NCBI RefSeq assembly: GCF_027497195.1
Contig: NZ_CP114905.1
Coordinates: forward strand, 1,984,001 to 2,048,000
Direction: 5' to 3'
Length of the DNA stretch: 64,000 bases
Origin: Streptomyces sp. WMMC500
GTDB taxonomy: Bacteria > Actinomycetota > Actinomycetes > Streptomycetales > Streptomycetaceae
The notes beneath the pieces were generated by a model that saw only the letters and a program-made list of their open reading frames with translations, was not told the DNA's origin and ran no database searches. Made by a program: the position numbers and the translations under genes. Positions within the stretch are counted from its first letter, which is position 1, and the number at the start of each line of letters is the position of its first letter. Below, one piece after another: positions 43,812 through 52,519 of this stretch.

Positions 43812-44386
43812 CGGACAGTTCCAAGACGACCATGCTGGCCGGAGTCGCCGGAGGCTACCTCCTCGGCAGGACGAAGAAGGCCAGGCTCGCCCTCACTCTC
43901 GCCGCCATCGTCGCGGGGCGCCGGCTCGCACCCCGGGACCTGCTGGAGAAGGGCGCCGCGAAGATCACCGACAAGACGCCGGCGGCAGGGCAGCCCGACC
44001 AGGTCAAGGACCAGTTGATGACGGCGGCGCGGACGGCGGTCAGCTCGCTCTTCGACCGGCGCGTCGAGTTCTTCACCGACTCCCTGCGCGAGCGTACGGA
44101 CCGCCTGAGCGAGCTGAGGGAACAGCGCGACGCCCGCGACGCCGGTGACGCCGATGAGGAGGAGGGCGAGGAGGACGAGGAGGACGACGAGGGCGACGAG
44201 GGCGGCCGGCACACCGCCACGGCGAAGCGGAGGCCGGCGGGCCGCAAGAAGACCGGCGGCGCCGCCTCCGGGCCGCGGAAGAAGGTGCCCTCCGGGGGAG
44301 GCGGCAGCCGCGCCACGGCGAGAGCCACGGGCAAGGGCACCGGCACGAAGTCGGCCGACCGGCCCCGTGGGAGGGAGCGGTCATGA
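43808..44386 (+). CDS. gvpY: Gas vesicle cluster protein GvpY
   Basis: This 192-residue protein has a glycine-rich N-terminal helix (TTMLAGVAGGYLLGRTKKARLALTLAAIVAGRRL), an amphipathic middle, an acidic run of Asp/Glu near residues 115-137, and a basic Lys/Arg/Gly/Ser tail. It sits between gvpG and gvpZ as in the Streptomyces cluster and is named by position and pattern. The biochemical role is not known. It is translationally coupled on both sides. Confidence 0.82.
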   Translation: MTDSSKTTMLAGVAGGYLLGRTKKARLALTLAAIVAGRRLAPRDLLEKGAAKITDKTPAAGQPDQVKDQLMTAARTAVSSLFDRRVEFFTDSLRERTDRLSELREQRDARDAGDADEEEGEEDEEDDEGDEGGRHTATAKRRPAGRKKTGGAASGPRKKVPSGGGGSRATARATGKGTGTKSADRPRGRERS

Positions 44387-45363
44387 CACCACAGCGCAGA
44401 AGCGCCGACACCGACGACAGCCCCGGCCCCAAGCCGCTGGAGCTGTTGCGCGAAGAACTCGTGTCGTACCTGGGCGCCGTGGGGAAGCACGCACTCGGCA
44501 AAGCCACCGACAAACTCACCGACATCGCCGACCCGGGCAAACTCGCGCAGGGCGACGGAGGTGCCCTCGCCAAGACCGTCGCGCGCGCCACCAGGGGCGA
44601 GAACCCCGTGAAGGCCCTGACCACGGAGAAGGCGAAGGACGCCGCGGACAAGGTCACCGGAAAGGTCACGGGCAAGGTCACGGGCAAGGCGAAGGAAGCC
44701 CTCGGCATGGAAGGCGACGGGGTCGAGCCCGGCGACCTCAAAGCCATCAACATCATCGAGCACGTCGACATCGGGCGCCCGCTGCGCGTGGTCTACGACC
44801 ACTTCACGCAGTTCGAGGAGTTCGGCGGCTTCATGAACGGCGTCAGCAGCGTCACCCGGGACGAGGACGACGAGACCAAGTCCACCTGGAAAGTGCGCGT
44901 CTGGCCCTCCACCCGCAGCTATGAGGCGACCGTCTGGGAGCAGGTCCCGGACCAGCGGATCGTGTGGACCTCCGAGGGTTCGATGGCCACCACCAGCGGC
45001 GCCGTGAGCTTTCACCGCCTGGACGACGAGCTGACGCGCGTCACGGTGGTCGTCGAGTACTACCCCTCCGGATTCCTCGAGAAGACCGCGAACGTCTGGC
45101 GCGCCCAGGGCCGCCGCCTCCGTCTGGACCTCAAGCACTTCCAGCGCTTCGTCACGCTGCAGCCGGAGGACGCGGAGGGCTGGCGGGGCGAGATCCGCGA
45201 CGGCGAGGTCGTGCGCAGCCACGACGAGGCCGTCGAGGAGGAAGGCGAGGAGGAGTACGACGAGGAGGACGAGGACGAGGAAGAGGCGGCTGAGGAGGAG
45301 GAAGAAGAAGAAGAAGACGAGGACGGTGGCGGCCGGCGGCGGCGAGGGGGCCGGCGGAAGTGA
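44383..45363 (+). CDS. gvpZ: Gas vesicle cluster protein GvpZ with SRPBCC domain
   Basis: This 326-residue protein has an N-terminal helical part with Lys/Thr repeats (KVTGKVTGKVTGKAKEAL), then a START/SRPBCC (polyketide-cyclase-like) domain at about 123-270 (INIIEHVDIGRPLRVVYDHFTQFEEFGGFMNGV...). The C-terminus is almost pure Asp/Glu (about 288-315) before a short basic end. The hydrophobic-cavity domain suggests binding of a hydrophobic segment or lipid, perhaps chaperoning GvpA; that is inference. It overlaps gvpY and gvpJ by four bases each. Confidence 0.82.
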   Translation: MTPQRRSADTDDSPGPKPLELLREELVSYLGAVGKHALGKATDKLTDIADPGKLAQGDGGALAKTVARATRGENPVKALTTEKAKDAADKVTGKVTGKVTGKAKEALGMEGDGVEPGDLKAINIIEHVDIGRPLRVVYDHFTQFEEFGGFMNGVSSVTRDEDDETKSTWKVRVWPSTRSYEATVWEQVPDQRIVWTSEGSMATTSGAVSFHRLDDELTRVTVVVEYYPSGFLEKTANVWRAQGRRLRLDLKHFQRFVTLQPEDAEGWRGEIRDGEVVRSHDEAVEEEGEEEYDEEDEDEEEAAEEEEEEEEDEDGGGRRRRGGRRK

Positions 45364-45743
45364 CGGACCGCACCGTTGAACGACCCCTCTCCCACGCTCC
45401 CTCCACCCCCTCGGGACCGGCCAACCTCGCCGACATCCTCGAACGGGTCCTCGACAAGGGCATCGTCATCGCCGGGGACATCAAGATCGACCTGCTCGAC
45501 ATCGAGCTGCTGACCATCCGCCTGCGCCTGTTCGTCGCGTCCGTCGAGACGGCCAAGAAGGCGGGCATCAACTGGTGGGAGACCGACCCGGCGCTTTCCA
45601 CCCGCGCGCATCGTGAGGCCGTCGAGGAGGAGAACGTGCGGCTGCGCGAGCGGGTAGCCGAGCTGGAGGCGACTGCACAGGACCACCGGCACGAGCACGA
45701 ACCGGCGATCCCGAAGTCCGTACAGAAGTGGCGCTACCGATGA
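45360..45743 (+). CDS. gvpJ: Gas vesicle protein GvpJ (GvpA-like)
   Basis: This 127-residue minor shell protein has a GvpA-like domain ANLADILERVLDKGIVIAGDIKIDLLDIELLTIRLRLFVASVETAKKAGINWW. GvpJ-type proteins are minor, structurally related partners of GvpA thought to act in nucleation. GTGA overlap with gvpZ; the stop overlaps gvpL. Confidence 0.92.
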   Translation: MTDRTVERPLSHAPSTPSGPANLADILERVLDKGIVIAGDIKIDLLDIELLTIRLRLFVASVETAKKAGINWWETDPALSTRAHREAVEEENVRLRERVAELEATAQDHRHEHEPAIPKSVQKWRYR

Positions 45744-46597
45744 CCGGGACGGTACGCGGGACGGAGCCACCCGAGGCACCCGCGGCCACGGCCACGGCCA
45801 CCTACGTCTATGCGGTCTGCCGCGGTGGTGACCGGTCCGCCCTGTCCGGACTGCCGGGCCAGGCCCCCGGCGCACCTGTGCGGCTCCTGCCGTTCGGCGG
45901 CCTTGCGGCCGTGGTCCAGGACGTACCGGCCGCGGAGTTCGGCGAGGACGCCCTGCGCGAACGGCTGACAGACCGTACGGATCTGGAGCGCTGCGCCCGC
46001 GCCCACCACACCGTGATCGCCGCCGCGGCCGCCACCGCACCGGTACTCCCCCTGCCGCTGGCGACGATCTATCGCGGCGACGCACGCGCCCGGGCCGCGC
46101 TCATCGCCGACCGCGACCGCTTCACCGCCGCGCTGAGGCGGATCACCGGTCGCGCGGAGTGGGGCGTGAAGGTCTACGCCCGGCCGACGGGGCGGCGCTC
46201 CGCGGCTGCCGCGCACGCACCGGACTCCTCGGACCGCGAGCGCGAGGCGACCCGCCCCGGCCACGCGTACCTGGACCGGCTGCGCGGCGTACGGCACGAG
46301 CGTGAACGCCGGCAGGAGGCAGGGGTCCAGGCCGTCGAGGCGGTGGAGCGGGCCTTCGCGGGACTGGCCGTCGCCGGCCGCCAGCTGCGTCCGCACGACA
46401 CCTCCCTGACCGAGGGCCGGGGCGCCCACCTCCTGAACGCCGCCTACCTGGTCGGCGAGGCCCGCGCCGGTGAGGTCGCCGACGCCGTACGGAGGCTGCG
46501 GCGGAGCCCGCGGTGCCGGGACGTCGAGATCGAACTGACCGGCCCCTGGGTGCCCTACTCGTTCGTGGACGAAGGAGTGACCGGTGCCGGTGGGTGA
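45740..46597 (+). CDS. gvpL: Gas vesicle protein GvpL (GvpF/GvpL family)
   Basis: This 285-residue protein is a GvpF paralogue: ATYVYAVCRGGDRSALSGLPG...PVRLLPFGGLAAVVQDVP, APVLPLPLATIYRGD, and ELTGPWVPYSFVDEG at the end. An Arg/Glu-rich helix occupies the middle. ATG 45740 overlaps the gvpJ stop, which fixes the start; the stop region overlaps gvpS by 14 bases. Confidence 0.92.
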   Translation: MTGTVRGTEPPEAPAATATATYVYAVCRGGDRSALSGLPGQAPGAPVRLLPFGGLAAVVQDVPAAEFGEDALRERLTDRTDLERCARAHHTVIAAAAATAPVLPLPLATIYRGDARARAALIADRDRFTAALRRITGRAEWGVKVYARPTGRRSAAAAHAPDSSDREREATRPGHAYLDRLRGVRHERERRQEAGVQAVEAVERAFAGLAVAGRQLRPHDTSLTEGRGAHLLNAAYLVGEARAGEVADAVRRLRRSPRCRDVEIELTGPWVPYSFVDEGVTGAGG

Positions 46598-46823
46598 GCA
46601 GGTGGGCGACGTCGTCGCCTGGGAAGGGCCCGACAGCGGGGCACCCATCGGAGTGCCGCTGGTGGACCTGCTCGACCGCGTCCTCAACACCGGCGTCGTG
46701 GTCAGCGGCGACGTCGTACTGGCGATCGCCGAGGTGCCACTGGTACGCGTCTCCCTGCACGCGCTGCTGTCGTCCGTCAACGAGCGCGTGGCCGCCCCCT
46801 GGGGAGACGGCGGTCCGCTGTGA
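46584..46823 (+). CDS. gvpS: Gas vesicle protein GvpS (GvpA-like)
   Basis: This 79-residue GvpA-like minor protein (GVPLVDLLDRVLNTGVVVSGDVVLAIAEVPLVRVSLHALLSSVNERV) has the helix-strand-strand-helix core only. GTG 46584 has AAGGAG eight bases ahead. It overlaps gvpL and gvpK. Confidence 0.9.
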   Translation: MPVGEQVGDVVAWEGPDSGAPIGVPLVDLLDRVLNTGVVVSGDVVLAIAEVPLVRVSLHALLSSVNERVAAPWGDGGPL

Positions 46824-47128
46824 CGGTGACCCCGCGTGAACCGGTCCGCGGCCCGGCGGCGGGCAGGCTGGACCTCGACCCCGACCGGGTCGGCCGCGAC
46901 CTGGTCTCCCTCGTGCTGACCGTCGTGGAACTGCTCCGCCAGCTCATGGAGCGCCAGGCACTCCGCCGCTGCGACCAGGACGACCTCACCGACGAGCAGG
47001 TGGAGCGGATCGGTACGACGCTGATGCTGCTCGACGAGCGCATGGACCAACTCTGCGCGGAGCACGGGCTGACCCGTGACGACCTCAACCTGGACCTCGG
47101 CCCGCTGGGCACCCTCCTGGACCGCTGA
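46820..47128 (+). CDS. gvpK: Gas vesicle protein GvpK
   Basis: This 102-residue protein has the GvpK domain (RLDLDPDRVGRDLVSLVLTVVELLRQLMERQALRRCDQDDLTDEQVERIGTTLMLLDERMDQLCAEHGLTRDDLNLDLGPLGTLL). It is an accessory protein and the last gene of the ten-gene operon. GTGA overlap with gvpS. Confidence 0.92.
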   Translation: MTVTPREPVRGPAAGRLDLDPDRVGRDLVSLVLTVVELLRQLMERQALRRCDQDDLTDEQVERIGTTLMLLDERMDQLCAEHGLTRDDLNLDLGPLGTLLDR

Positions 47129-47244
47129 ACCGGACCGCTCGCCGCCGCGCCCGCCCGCATCGGCTCCGCAGGGCGGGGTACTCGCCACGTCCTGTCATCC
47201 CCGGCTTCCCCGGGGGTTCGCGGATCACGCGGAAGGAGATCACG

Positions 47245-47802
47245 ATGGGACACGGCGGAGACGTCGTCGACGAACTGACCACCGACCACCGCGAGGTGGA
47301 GGAGTTCTTCGAGCGGTTCCACCAGGCTCCGCACGGCAGCCACGACCGCAAGAGGCTGCTGGACCAGGTGACCGTCGAGCTGGTGCGGCACTCGGTGGCC
47401 GAGGAACAGCACCTCTACCCCGCGGTGCGCGAGCATCTGCCGTTGGGCGGGAAGACCGCCGACAAGGAACTCGCGGAGCACGCGCAAGTCGAGCAGATGC
47501 TCAAGGATCTGGAGGGCATGGAGCCCGCTGACCCCGCCTTCGACTCCTCGGTCCGCGCGCTTCAGCGCGAGGTGACCGCCCACATCCACGACGAGGAAAG
47601 CACGCTGTTCGTGCTGCTGCGCCGGACCTTCAGCGAGGACATGCTGGGGGAACTGGGCGAGAAGGTCCGTACGGCGAAGAAGGTGGCGCCCACGCGTCCC
47701 CACCCCTCGACGCCCTCGACGCCGCCTGCCAACAAGCTGATCGACCCCGGTGTCGGGCTGGTCGACCGGGCCCGGGACCTCCTCACCGGCCGGGGCCGGT
47801 AG
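47245..47802 (+). CDS. Hemerythrin-domain protein
   Basis: This 185-residue four-helix hemerythrin (HHE) protein has di-iron ligands in TTDHREVE, VRHSVAEEQHLYP, AEHAQVEQ and HIHDEEST. Such proteins bind oxygen or NO or buffer iron. A Pro/Thr linker and amphipathic C-terminal helix follow the domain. It lies 116 bases after gvpK on the same strand, possibly oxygen-related to buoyancy. Its 3' end overlaps the convergent phosphoesterase gene by 20 bases. Confidence 0.88.
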   Translation: MGHGGDVVDELTTDHREVEEFFERFHQAPHGSHDRKRLLDQVTVELVRHSVAEEQHLYPAVREHLPLGGKTADKELAEHAQVEQMLKDLEGMEPADPAFDSSVRALQREVTAHIHDEESTLFVLLRRTFSEDMLGELGEKVRTAKKVAPTRPHPSTPSTPPANKLIDPGVGLVDRARDLLTGRGR

Positions 47803-48463
47803 GCCCGCTGCCGTCCGGTTGCCACCGGGGCGCGTCCGGCGACGTGGCCATCTGGCGCAGCGTACGGCCGCTGCGCACGGAGCGGGCCCGCTGCGGGTCG
47901 GGGGTGCCGCCGGTGCCGGACCCGGAACCGGTCCGTACGAGCAGCCACATCGGCTTCTCGCCGGACGGGCTGTCCCGGTCGCCGCCGCGGAAGCGGGTGA
48001 GCGCGTACCGGCCGTGCAGCTTCCGGCCGTGCAGTTCGAAGACGGCGTGGCCGTCGTCGAGGGCCCGGCCGAACGGCACCGGCCGCCTGCGCCTGTCGTG
48101 GCCGGCCGGTCGATAGGTGCCGTGGTCCCAGACGATGACGGTGCCACCGCCGTACTCCCCCTCGGGGATCACGCCCTCGAACTCCGCGTACGCGAGGGGG
48201 TGGTCCTCGGTGGGGATGGCGAGCCTCTTGTCGCGGGGATCGGTGGAGGGCCCCTTCGGGACCGACCAGGACTTCAGGACGCCGTCGACCTCGAGGCGGA
48301 AGTCGAAGTGCACCGTGCTCGCGTCGTGGATCTGCACCACGAACGCCGGCTCGTCACCCGGTGCGGTCTCGCCGCGGGTGGCGGCCGGCTCGCCGCCCGG
48401 CTCGCCCGTCCTGTCGAAGTGCCGCTTCTCGCGGTAGGTCCGCAGCCCGTCCTTCTTCCCCAC
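47783..48463 (-). CDS. LigD-type 3'-phosphoesterase domain protein
   Basis: This 226-residue stand-alone DNA-ligase-D 3'-phosphoesterase domain has FVVQIHDASTVHFDFRLEVDGVLKSWSVPKGPS and FEGVIPEGEYGGGTVIVWDHGTY, which hold the metal and catalytic residues, and ELHGRKLHGRYALTRF, PMWLLVR later. It trims 3' ends during non-homologous end joining. Its basic tail is unrelated to the ligase domain, which is absent. GTG start at 48463. Confidence 0.9.
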   Translation of the reverse strand: MGKKDGLRTYREKRHFDRTGEPGGEPAATRGETAPGDEPAFVVQIHDASTVHFDFRLEVDGVLKSWSVPKGPSTDPRDKRLAIPTEDHPLAYAEFEGVIPEGEYGGGTVIVWDHGTYRPAGHDRRRRPVPFGRALDDGHAVFELHGRKLHGRYALTRFRGGDRDSPSGEKPMWLLVRTGSGSGTGGTPDPQRARSVRSGRTLRQMATSPDAPRWQPDGSGPTGPGR

Positions 48464-48726
48464 GGCAGCCCCTTGTGTCGGCTCGCCCGTCCGCTCCGGT
48501 CGGGTACCCCGCTGATCGTCCCGGCACGGGCCGTTCGGGCCATCGTCTCCCGCCGGGTCGCGTCGCGCAGGCGGGGCTGCTTCCTACACGGTCGGTCGCC
48601 GCGGTCGGCCGGGTGGGCGGACACCGACCCTGCCGTCTCGGCGAGGGGCCGACGACCGCGACGCCGCCCGGCGTACGGTGCGGGTGACCCGACGGACCGT
48701 ACGAGGGAAGACCCCGGGAGGCGACG

Positions 48727-49926
48727 ATGGCGCGTGAGCGCATGGGGCTGGCCGGGGTGCTGGCCGCGGCGGAGGACGCCGCGCCGGTGGCCTCCCTCGA
48801 CGTCGTGGCCCGCAACCTGCGCGACCGGCTCGGCGCGCGGTACGCGTCCTTCCTGTCCCTGGACATCGCCGGCCGCGGGTGGGTGCGCGTCAGCGAGGAC
48901 GCCGGCGCCCAGGGGGCCGTGCTGGCGGAGCAGATCCCGCCGGCCGGCAACGTCTACGACGAGGTACTGCGCGCCCAGAGGCTCATCCGGGCGCCCGGGA
49001 CCGGTCCGTGGCATCGCGTGGTGGCCCCGGTCACCAACCGCGGCGACACCATCGGCGTGCTGGAGCTGTTCCTCCCCGACGACAACCCGGAGGCGCTGCA
49101 ACGGGTGGAGGAAGCCGCGCACGCGCTGGCGTACATGATCGTCACCGACCGCCGTTTCACCGATCTGTACCAGTGGGGCCGACGCACCACGCCGGTGAGC
49201 CTGGCCGCCGAGATCCAGCGCGGGCTCCTGCCCTCCGCCTCCTCCTTCGAGGCCGCCGAGTTCACCCTGGCGGCCGCCCTGATCCCCGCCGACAGCGTCG
49301 CCGGCGACACCTACGACTACACCCTCGACCGCGACAGCCTGCACCTCTCGATCACCGACGCCATGGGCCACGACACCGACGCCGCCCTGCTGGCGACCCT
49401 CCTGGTCAACGCCTCCCGCCGCGCCCGCCGCGCCGGCACCGACCTGTCCGGGCAGGCCCACCAGACCCACCGGGCCCTCCTCGACCACGGCCACGACGCC
49501 TTCGCCACCGGCCAGATGCTGCGCGTCGCCCTGGACGGCAGGGGCGCCCGGCTGGTCAACGCCGGCCACCCGTGGCCCCTGCGGCTACGCGACGGACGGG
49601 TCACCGAAACGCACCTGATCGTCGACATGCCCTTCGGTATCACCTACCAGGGCACCTACCGCGTGCAGGACCTCGATCTGCGCCCCGGCGACCGCCTGGT
49701 CCTCTACACGGACGGCATGCAGGAAGGCCGCGCCGAGGGCGCGCCTCTCCCCGGCCTTATCCGGGACACCGCCGACGAACACCCCCGCGAAGTCGTGCGC
49801 GCCCTGACCACCGCGGTCACCGACGCCTGCGACGGCCACCTGGGCGACGACGCCACCGTCGTCTGCCTGGACTGGCGCGGTCCCCTCTCCGATGGACGCC
49901 ACGCCCCCACCGGCGCCGAGACCTGA
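48727..49926 (+). CDS. GAF-SpoIIE (PP2C-type) phosphatase
   Basis: This 399-residue protein has a GAF-like sensor at residues about 15-145 and a SpoIIE/RsbU PP2C domain at about 165-385 ([75 protein letters not shown]). It should dephosphorylate an anti-sigma-factor antagonist; no partner is encoded nearby. GGGAGGCG precedes ATG 48727. Confidence 0.9.
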   Translation: MARERMGLAGVLAAAEDAAPVASLDVVARNLRDRLGARYASFLSLDIAGRGWVRVSEDAGAQGAVLAEQIPPAGNVYDEVLRAQRLIRAPGTGPWHRVVAPVTNRGDTIGVLELFLPDDNPEALQRVEEAAHALAYMIVTDRRFTDLYQWGRRTTPVSLAAEIQRGLLPSASSFEAAEFTLAAALIPADSVAGDTYDYTLDRDSLHLSITDAMGHDTDAALLATLLVNASRRARRAGTDLSGQAHQTHRALLDHGHDAFATGQMLRVALDGRGARLVNAGHPWPLRLRDGRVTETHLIVDMPFGITYQGTYRVQDLDLRPGDRLVLYTDGMQEGRAEGAPLPGLIRDTADEHPREVVRALTTAVTDACDGHLGDDATVVCLDWRGPLSDGRHAPTGAET

Positions 49927-50264
49927 CCGCCTCCGTGCGCGAGGGCGGCGGAGCGGCCTGGTCGGCCGGAGTGGGCCCTGGCGCCGGCGTCGAGACCGTG
50001 GACAGCGGGTGCGCGATCGATTCCGCCGGCGGGGCTGTCGTCCTGAAGAACGACAGGTGCCGCGCCGGTCGCCCCGGGGTCCTGCCTGAGAATCGTCTCT
50101 GCCTCGCTCATGTGTCTGCCACCCCTCTCTGAGTCGGTGGGTCGTGCCGCCTGGCTCGGTGTGTGCCCGCTGAGCCGGTCCTCAACCCGGGAGACCACCC
50201 TTCCGGATGCAACTGCAGCAGAAGTCCGCACACTCGCCACAGAGGAAATCTGTTGTGGCCGCTG
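49927..50264. other. Intergenic stretch with no confident gene
   Basis: This stretch contains a weak minus-strand frame beginning MSEAETILRQDPGATG at 50111 that runs into the antisense of the phosphatase gene; third-position GC is lower than in real genes here, so it is not called. No repeats or hairpins of note. Confidence 0.4.
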
Positions 50265-50293
50265 TAGACATCGATGCGTCGCAGTGCTAACGT
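50265..50293 (+). promoter_or_regulatory. Sigma-70-type promoter for the MerR leader
   Basis: -35 TAGACA (50265-50270), 17-base spacer, -10 TAACGT (50288-50293). The predicted start near 50300 gives a leader of about 320 bases before the MerR-like gene. Confidence 0.55.
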
Positions 50294-50299
50294 TTATCT

Positions 50300-50622
50300 C
50301 GTACCCAGGAAGTCAAAGAGGGCACGGAGACACGAACTGCCGTGCACAGCAGGACCAGCAGTGCAACCGAGTAGCCGAAGGAAGAAGGAGCAGACGCCAT
50401 CAGGATCGCCCGGGCGAGGACGACGTCCGCCCGGGTACCGCAGACCCCGGATTGGAAGGTGGTCCCCGGTCACGCATCCGCGATCCCCGCAGCACGCCAG
50501 TTCTGGGCACCTGCGGACATACAAGGCCGGCGCAGTCAGCCGGTAGATGGTGTTGAACGCTCGGGGCCCGGGTGCCAGGACGGCATCCGGGCCCCCCGAC
50601 GTGTCGTTGAAAGAAGAGGTTT
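50300..50622 (+). ncRNA. Long structured 5' leader or small RNA ahead of MerR-like gene
   Basis: The region has no convincing reading frame and several stable hairpins. One is at 50409-50435 (CCCGGGC...GCCCGGG with an inner GGAC/GTCC). A very strong one at 50561-50599 (TCGGGGCCCGGGTGCC paired with GGCATCCGGGCCCC) lies 24 bases before the start codon. The last stem could act as terminator or attenuator, making this either a regulated leader or an independent small RNA. I believe a similar leader is conserved before this gene in other Streptomyces, but cannot check it here. Confidence 0.4.
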
Positions 50623-50970
50623 ATGCCCCCTGCCGATGCCCGACCCGTCATCCCCCTCGATGACGACGATTACCCCGCCTACACCATGGGCCGAGCCGCC
50701 GAGATGCTCGGCACCACTCCCGCGTTTCTTCGCGCCCTCGGCGAACAACGGCTGATCACCCCCCTACGCTCCGAAGGCGGCCACCGCCGCTACTCCCGCT
50801 ACCAGCTCCGTATCGCCGCCCGCGCCCGAGAACTCGTCGACGACGGCACCGCCATCGAAGCCGCCTGCCGCATCATCATCCTCGAAGACCAGCTCGAAGA
50901 AGCCCAGCGCATCAACGACCAACTACGCGCCCAAGACGGCGACGAGCCCCAGCCGAAGACCCCCACCTGA
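50623..50970 (+). CDS. MerR/BldC-like helix-turn-helix regulator
   Basis: This 115-residue protein has a MerR-type winged HTH at residues 20-70 ([49 protein letters not shown]), then a short coiled coil ([21 protein letters not shown]) and no effector-binding domain, like BldC-type small regulators. AGAAGAGG precedes the ATG. It is expressed from a long structured leader. Confidence 0.88.
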   Translation: MPPADARPVIPLDDDDYPAYTMGRAAEMLGTTPAFLRALGEQRLITPLRSEGGHRRYSRYQLRIAARARELVDDGTAIEAACRIIILEDQLEEAQRINDQLRAQDGDEPQPKTPT

Positions 50971-51058
50971 CCAGGGCCCCCAAGCCGATCAAGCCACTGA
51001 ACCGGACCTTGGCCCGCCGGCTCGTCCCGTACGCCGCGGGGAACTGCACGTCGCCCGC

Positions 51059-51315
51059 GTGAAGCTGACCGCCGCGCCCGTCCACAAGAGAGTCGGCGGC
51101 ATCGACTTCGACCGTCACTGCAAGGAGGCCGGGCATCGCAGCGTGGTACTGGACGGCGGCATGGCCGCCGACTGGACGTGCGAGGACGCCAGCCGGCGAG
51201 CGCGTGGCGCTGGACACCGACGAGGCGTGCACGTACGCATACCCGCACCACGCGGCGGTCTTCGCCCGCAACGAGGGCTACGACCCGCACGGCTGGTCCT
51301 GCCACGTGAGCTGAG
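51059..51315 (+). pseudogene. Small gene of unknown function with a single-base frameshift
   Basis: From GTG 51059 the frame reads MKLTAAPVHKRVGGIDFDRHCKEAGHRSVVLDGG...WTCEDAS, then continues sensibly only in the next frame (GERVALDTDEACTYAYPHHAAV...GYDPHGWSCHVS, stop 51313-51315). Removing one C near 51198 joins the halves into a protein of about 85 residues rich in His and Cys. Either a real +1 insertion or a sequencing error. I do not recognise the family. Confidence 0.6.
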
Positions 51316-51337
51316 CGGCGCCGGCGAGAGCACCGGC

Positions 51338-51370
51338 GGGCCCGTGCGGCGGGCAGCCGCACGGGCCCGC
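51338..51370. terminator. Strong bidirectional hairpin terminator
   Basis: CGGGCCCGTGCGGC (51338-51351) pairs perfectly with 51357-51370 over a 5-base loop, between the frameshifted gene and the convergent DUF899 gene. Confidence 0.68.
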
Positions 51371-51508
51371 GGTCGTCGCCGACCGGTGGGGGCCACGACA
51401 CCGGAAGTGACATGATGCACCACCGGCGAGAGTGCAATATTATCGTTCAACACGCCCGGGCACTCCCCGCACGGTACGCGGCACCGGTACCGCCTCCCGT
51501 GGGGAAGC

Positions 51509-52348
51509 TCAGTGGCAGTGACCGGGCTCCGTCGCCGGGCCGGGGCCGGGGGCGCCCAGGTCGTCGGAGCGGCCGGCGTCGACGCGCGGCCAGTGTGACG
51601 TGGGCCGTCCGCCCTGCCCCTCCCGCAGCGGCGGCCAGTCGGGAGCGCCGCCCAGGGTCCGCGTGGCCTGCCCGAGGCGCGGCCAGCCTGCCGGTGAGTC
51701 CTCCCAGTCCTCCTGACGCCCGAACGCCGTGAGGTCCATCAGCGCGTAGCTGTAGTCCACCGCCTCGGCCCCGCGGCGCTTGGTCCAGTACGTCTCGAAG
51801 ACGCGGTCGCCGTCGCGCAGATAGCACACCAGGTGGAACAGGCCGAGCTCCCGGCCGGCAAGAAGCGACTCCAGGGAGGGCTGGGCGGAGTACCACGGCA
51901 TCGTCCAGCCCATGAAGGACCGGTAGCGCAGGCTCTCCTCGTACGACGTCTGCGCGTCCCCGAAGCCGTAGGCCATGTTCCGCCCCTGACTGAACACGGC
52001 GAAGGTGATGTCGCGGGAGTGCAGATAGGCCAGCTCGCCCACGTGGCTCATCACCCAGGTGCAGCCCTCGCACTGCTCGGCCGCCGGCCGGCCGGGCCAC
52101 CACATGAAGTAGTAGGCGATCATCTGACGCCGGCCCTCGAACGCGTCCAGGAGCGTCACGGGGCCGTCCGGCCCCAGCAACCGGCTGTCCGCGGCCACCT
52201 CGACCATCGGGAGCCTGCGGCGTGCGGCGGCGATCGCGTCGCCCTCGCGGGTGTGGGCCTTCTCCCTCTCCCGCAGCCCCGCCAACTGCCGCTCGAAGGC
52301 CGCGCGGTCGGCCACCGGCGGTTGCGCCTCACTCGGGTTCTCCACCAT
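51509..52348 (-). CDS. DUF899 thioredoxin-like-fold protein
   Basis: This 279-residue protein has the DUF899 pattern: FERQLAGLREREKAHTREGDAIAAARRRLPMVEV, LLDAFEGRRQMIAYYFMWW, EQCEGCTWVMSHVGELAYLHSRDITFAVFSQG and FHLVCYLRDGDRVFETYWT. The C-x2-C in CEGC sits where a thioredoxin-like active site would be. Function unknown. ATG 52348 is preferred over GTG 52351 by spacing from AGGAG. Confidence 0.87.
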   Translation of the reverse strand: MVENPSEAQPPVADRAAFERQLAGLREREKAHTREGDAIAAARRRLPMVEVAADSRLLGPDGPVTLLDAFEGRRQMIAYYFMWWPGRPAAEQCEGCTWVMSHVGELAYLHSRDITFAVFSQGRNMAYGFGDAQTSYEESLRYRSFMGWTMPWYSAQPSLESLLAGRELGLFHLVCYLRDGDRVFETYWTKRRGAEAVDYSYALMDLTAFGRQEDWEDSPAGWPRLGQATRTLGGAPDWPPLREGQGGRPTSHWPRVDAGRSDDLGAPGPGPATEPGHCH

Positions 52349-52449
52349 CACCGGCTCCTGGGATCACTTCGTCGTGACTGCGGTCGCTTCTCAGCACCGT
52401 AGTCGTCGGGATCCCCGGCACACCCGATCCGACCCACCGATCCGCGTAC

Positions 52450-52484
52450 GCCCCGGTCGCCCACGGAGGGCGACCGGGGCTTTT
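52450..52484. terminator. Hairpin terminator with TTTT on the plus strand
   Basis: GCCCCGGTCGCCC pairs perfectly with GGGCGACCGGGGC around a 5-base loop, followed by TTTT on the plus strand. It lies after the stop of the monooxygenase operon (minus strand) and ahead of the DUF899 promoter. Confidence 0.7.
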
Positions 52485-52519
52485 CCGCCCGGGCAACGGC
52501 GCGTGAACCGAGCGGAGTC

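Noticed and set aside
41834..47128. Gas vesicle operon as a bacterial microcompartment or encapsulin system
   Set aside because: GvpA/J/S, F/L, G, K and O signatures are all clear and in Streptomyces gvp order.
49704..50240. Minus-strand frame beginning MSEAETILRQDPGATG at 50111
   Set aside because: It runs antisense through the end of a confident phosphatase gene, and its codon third positions are poorer in GC than real genes here.
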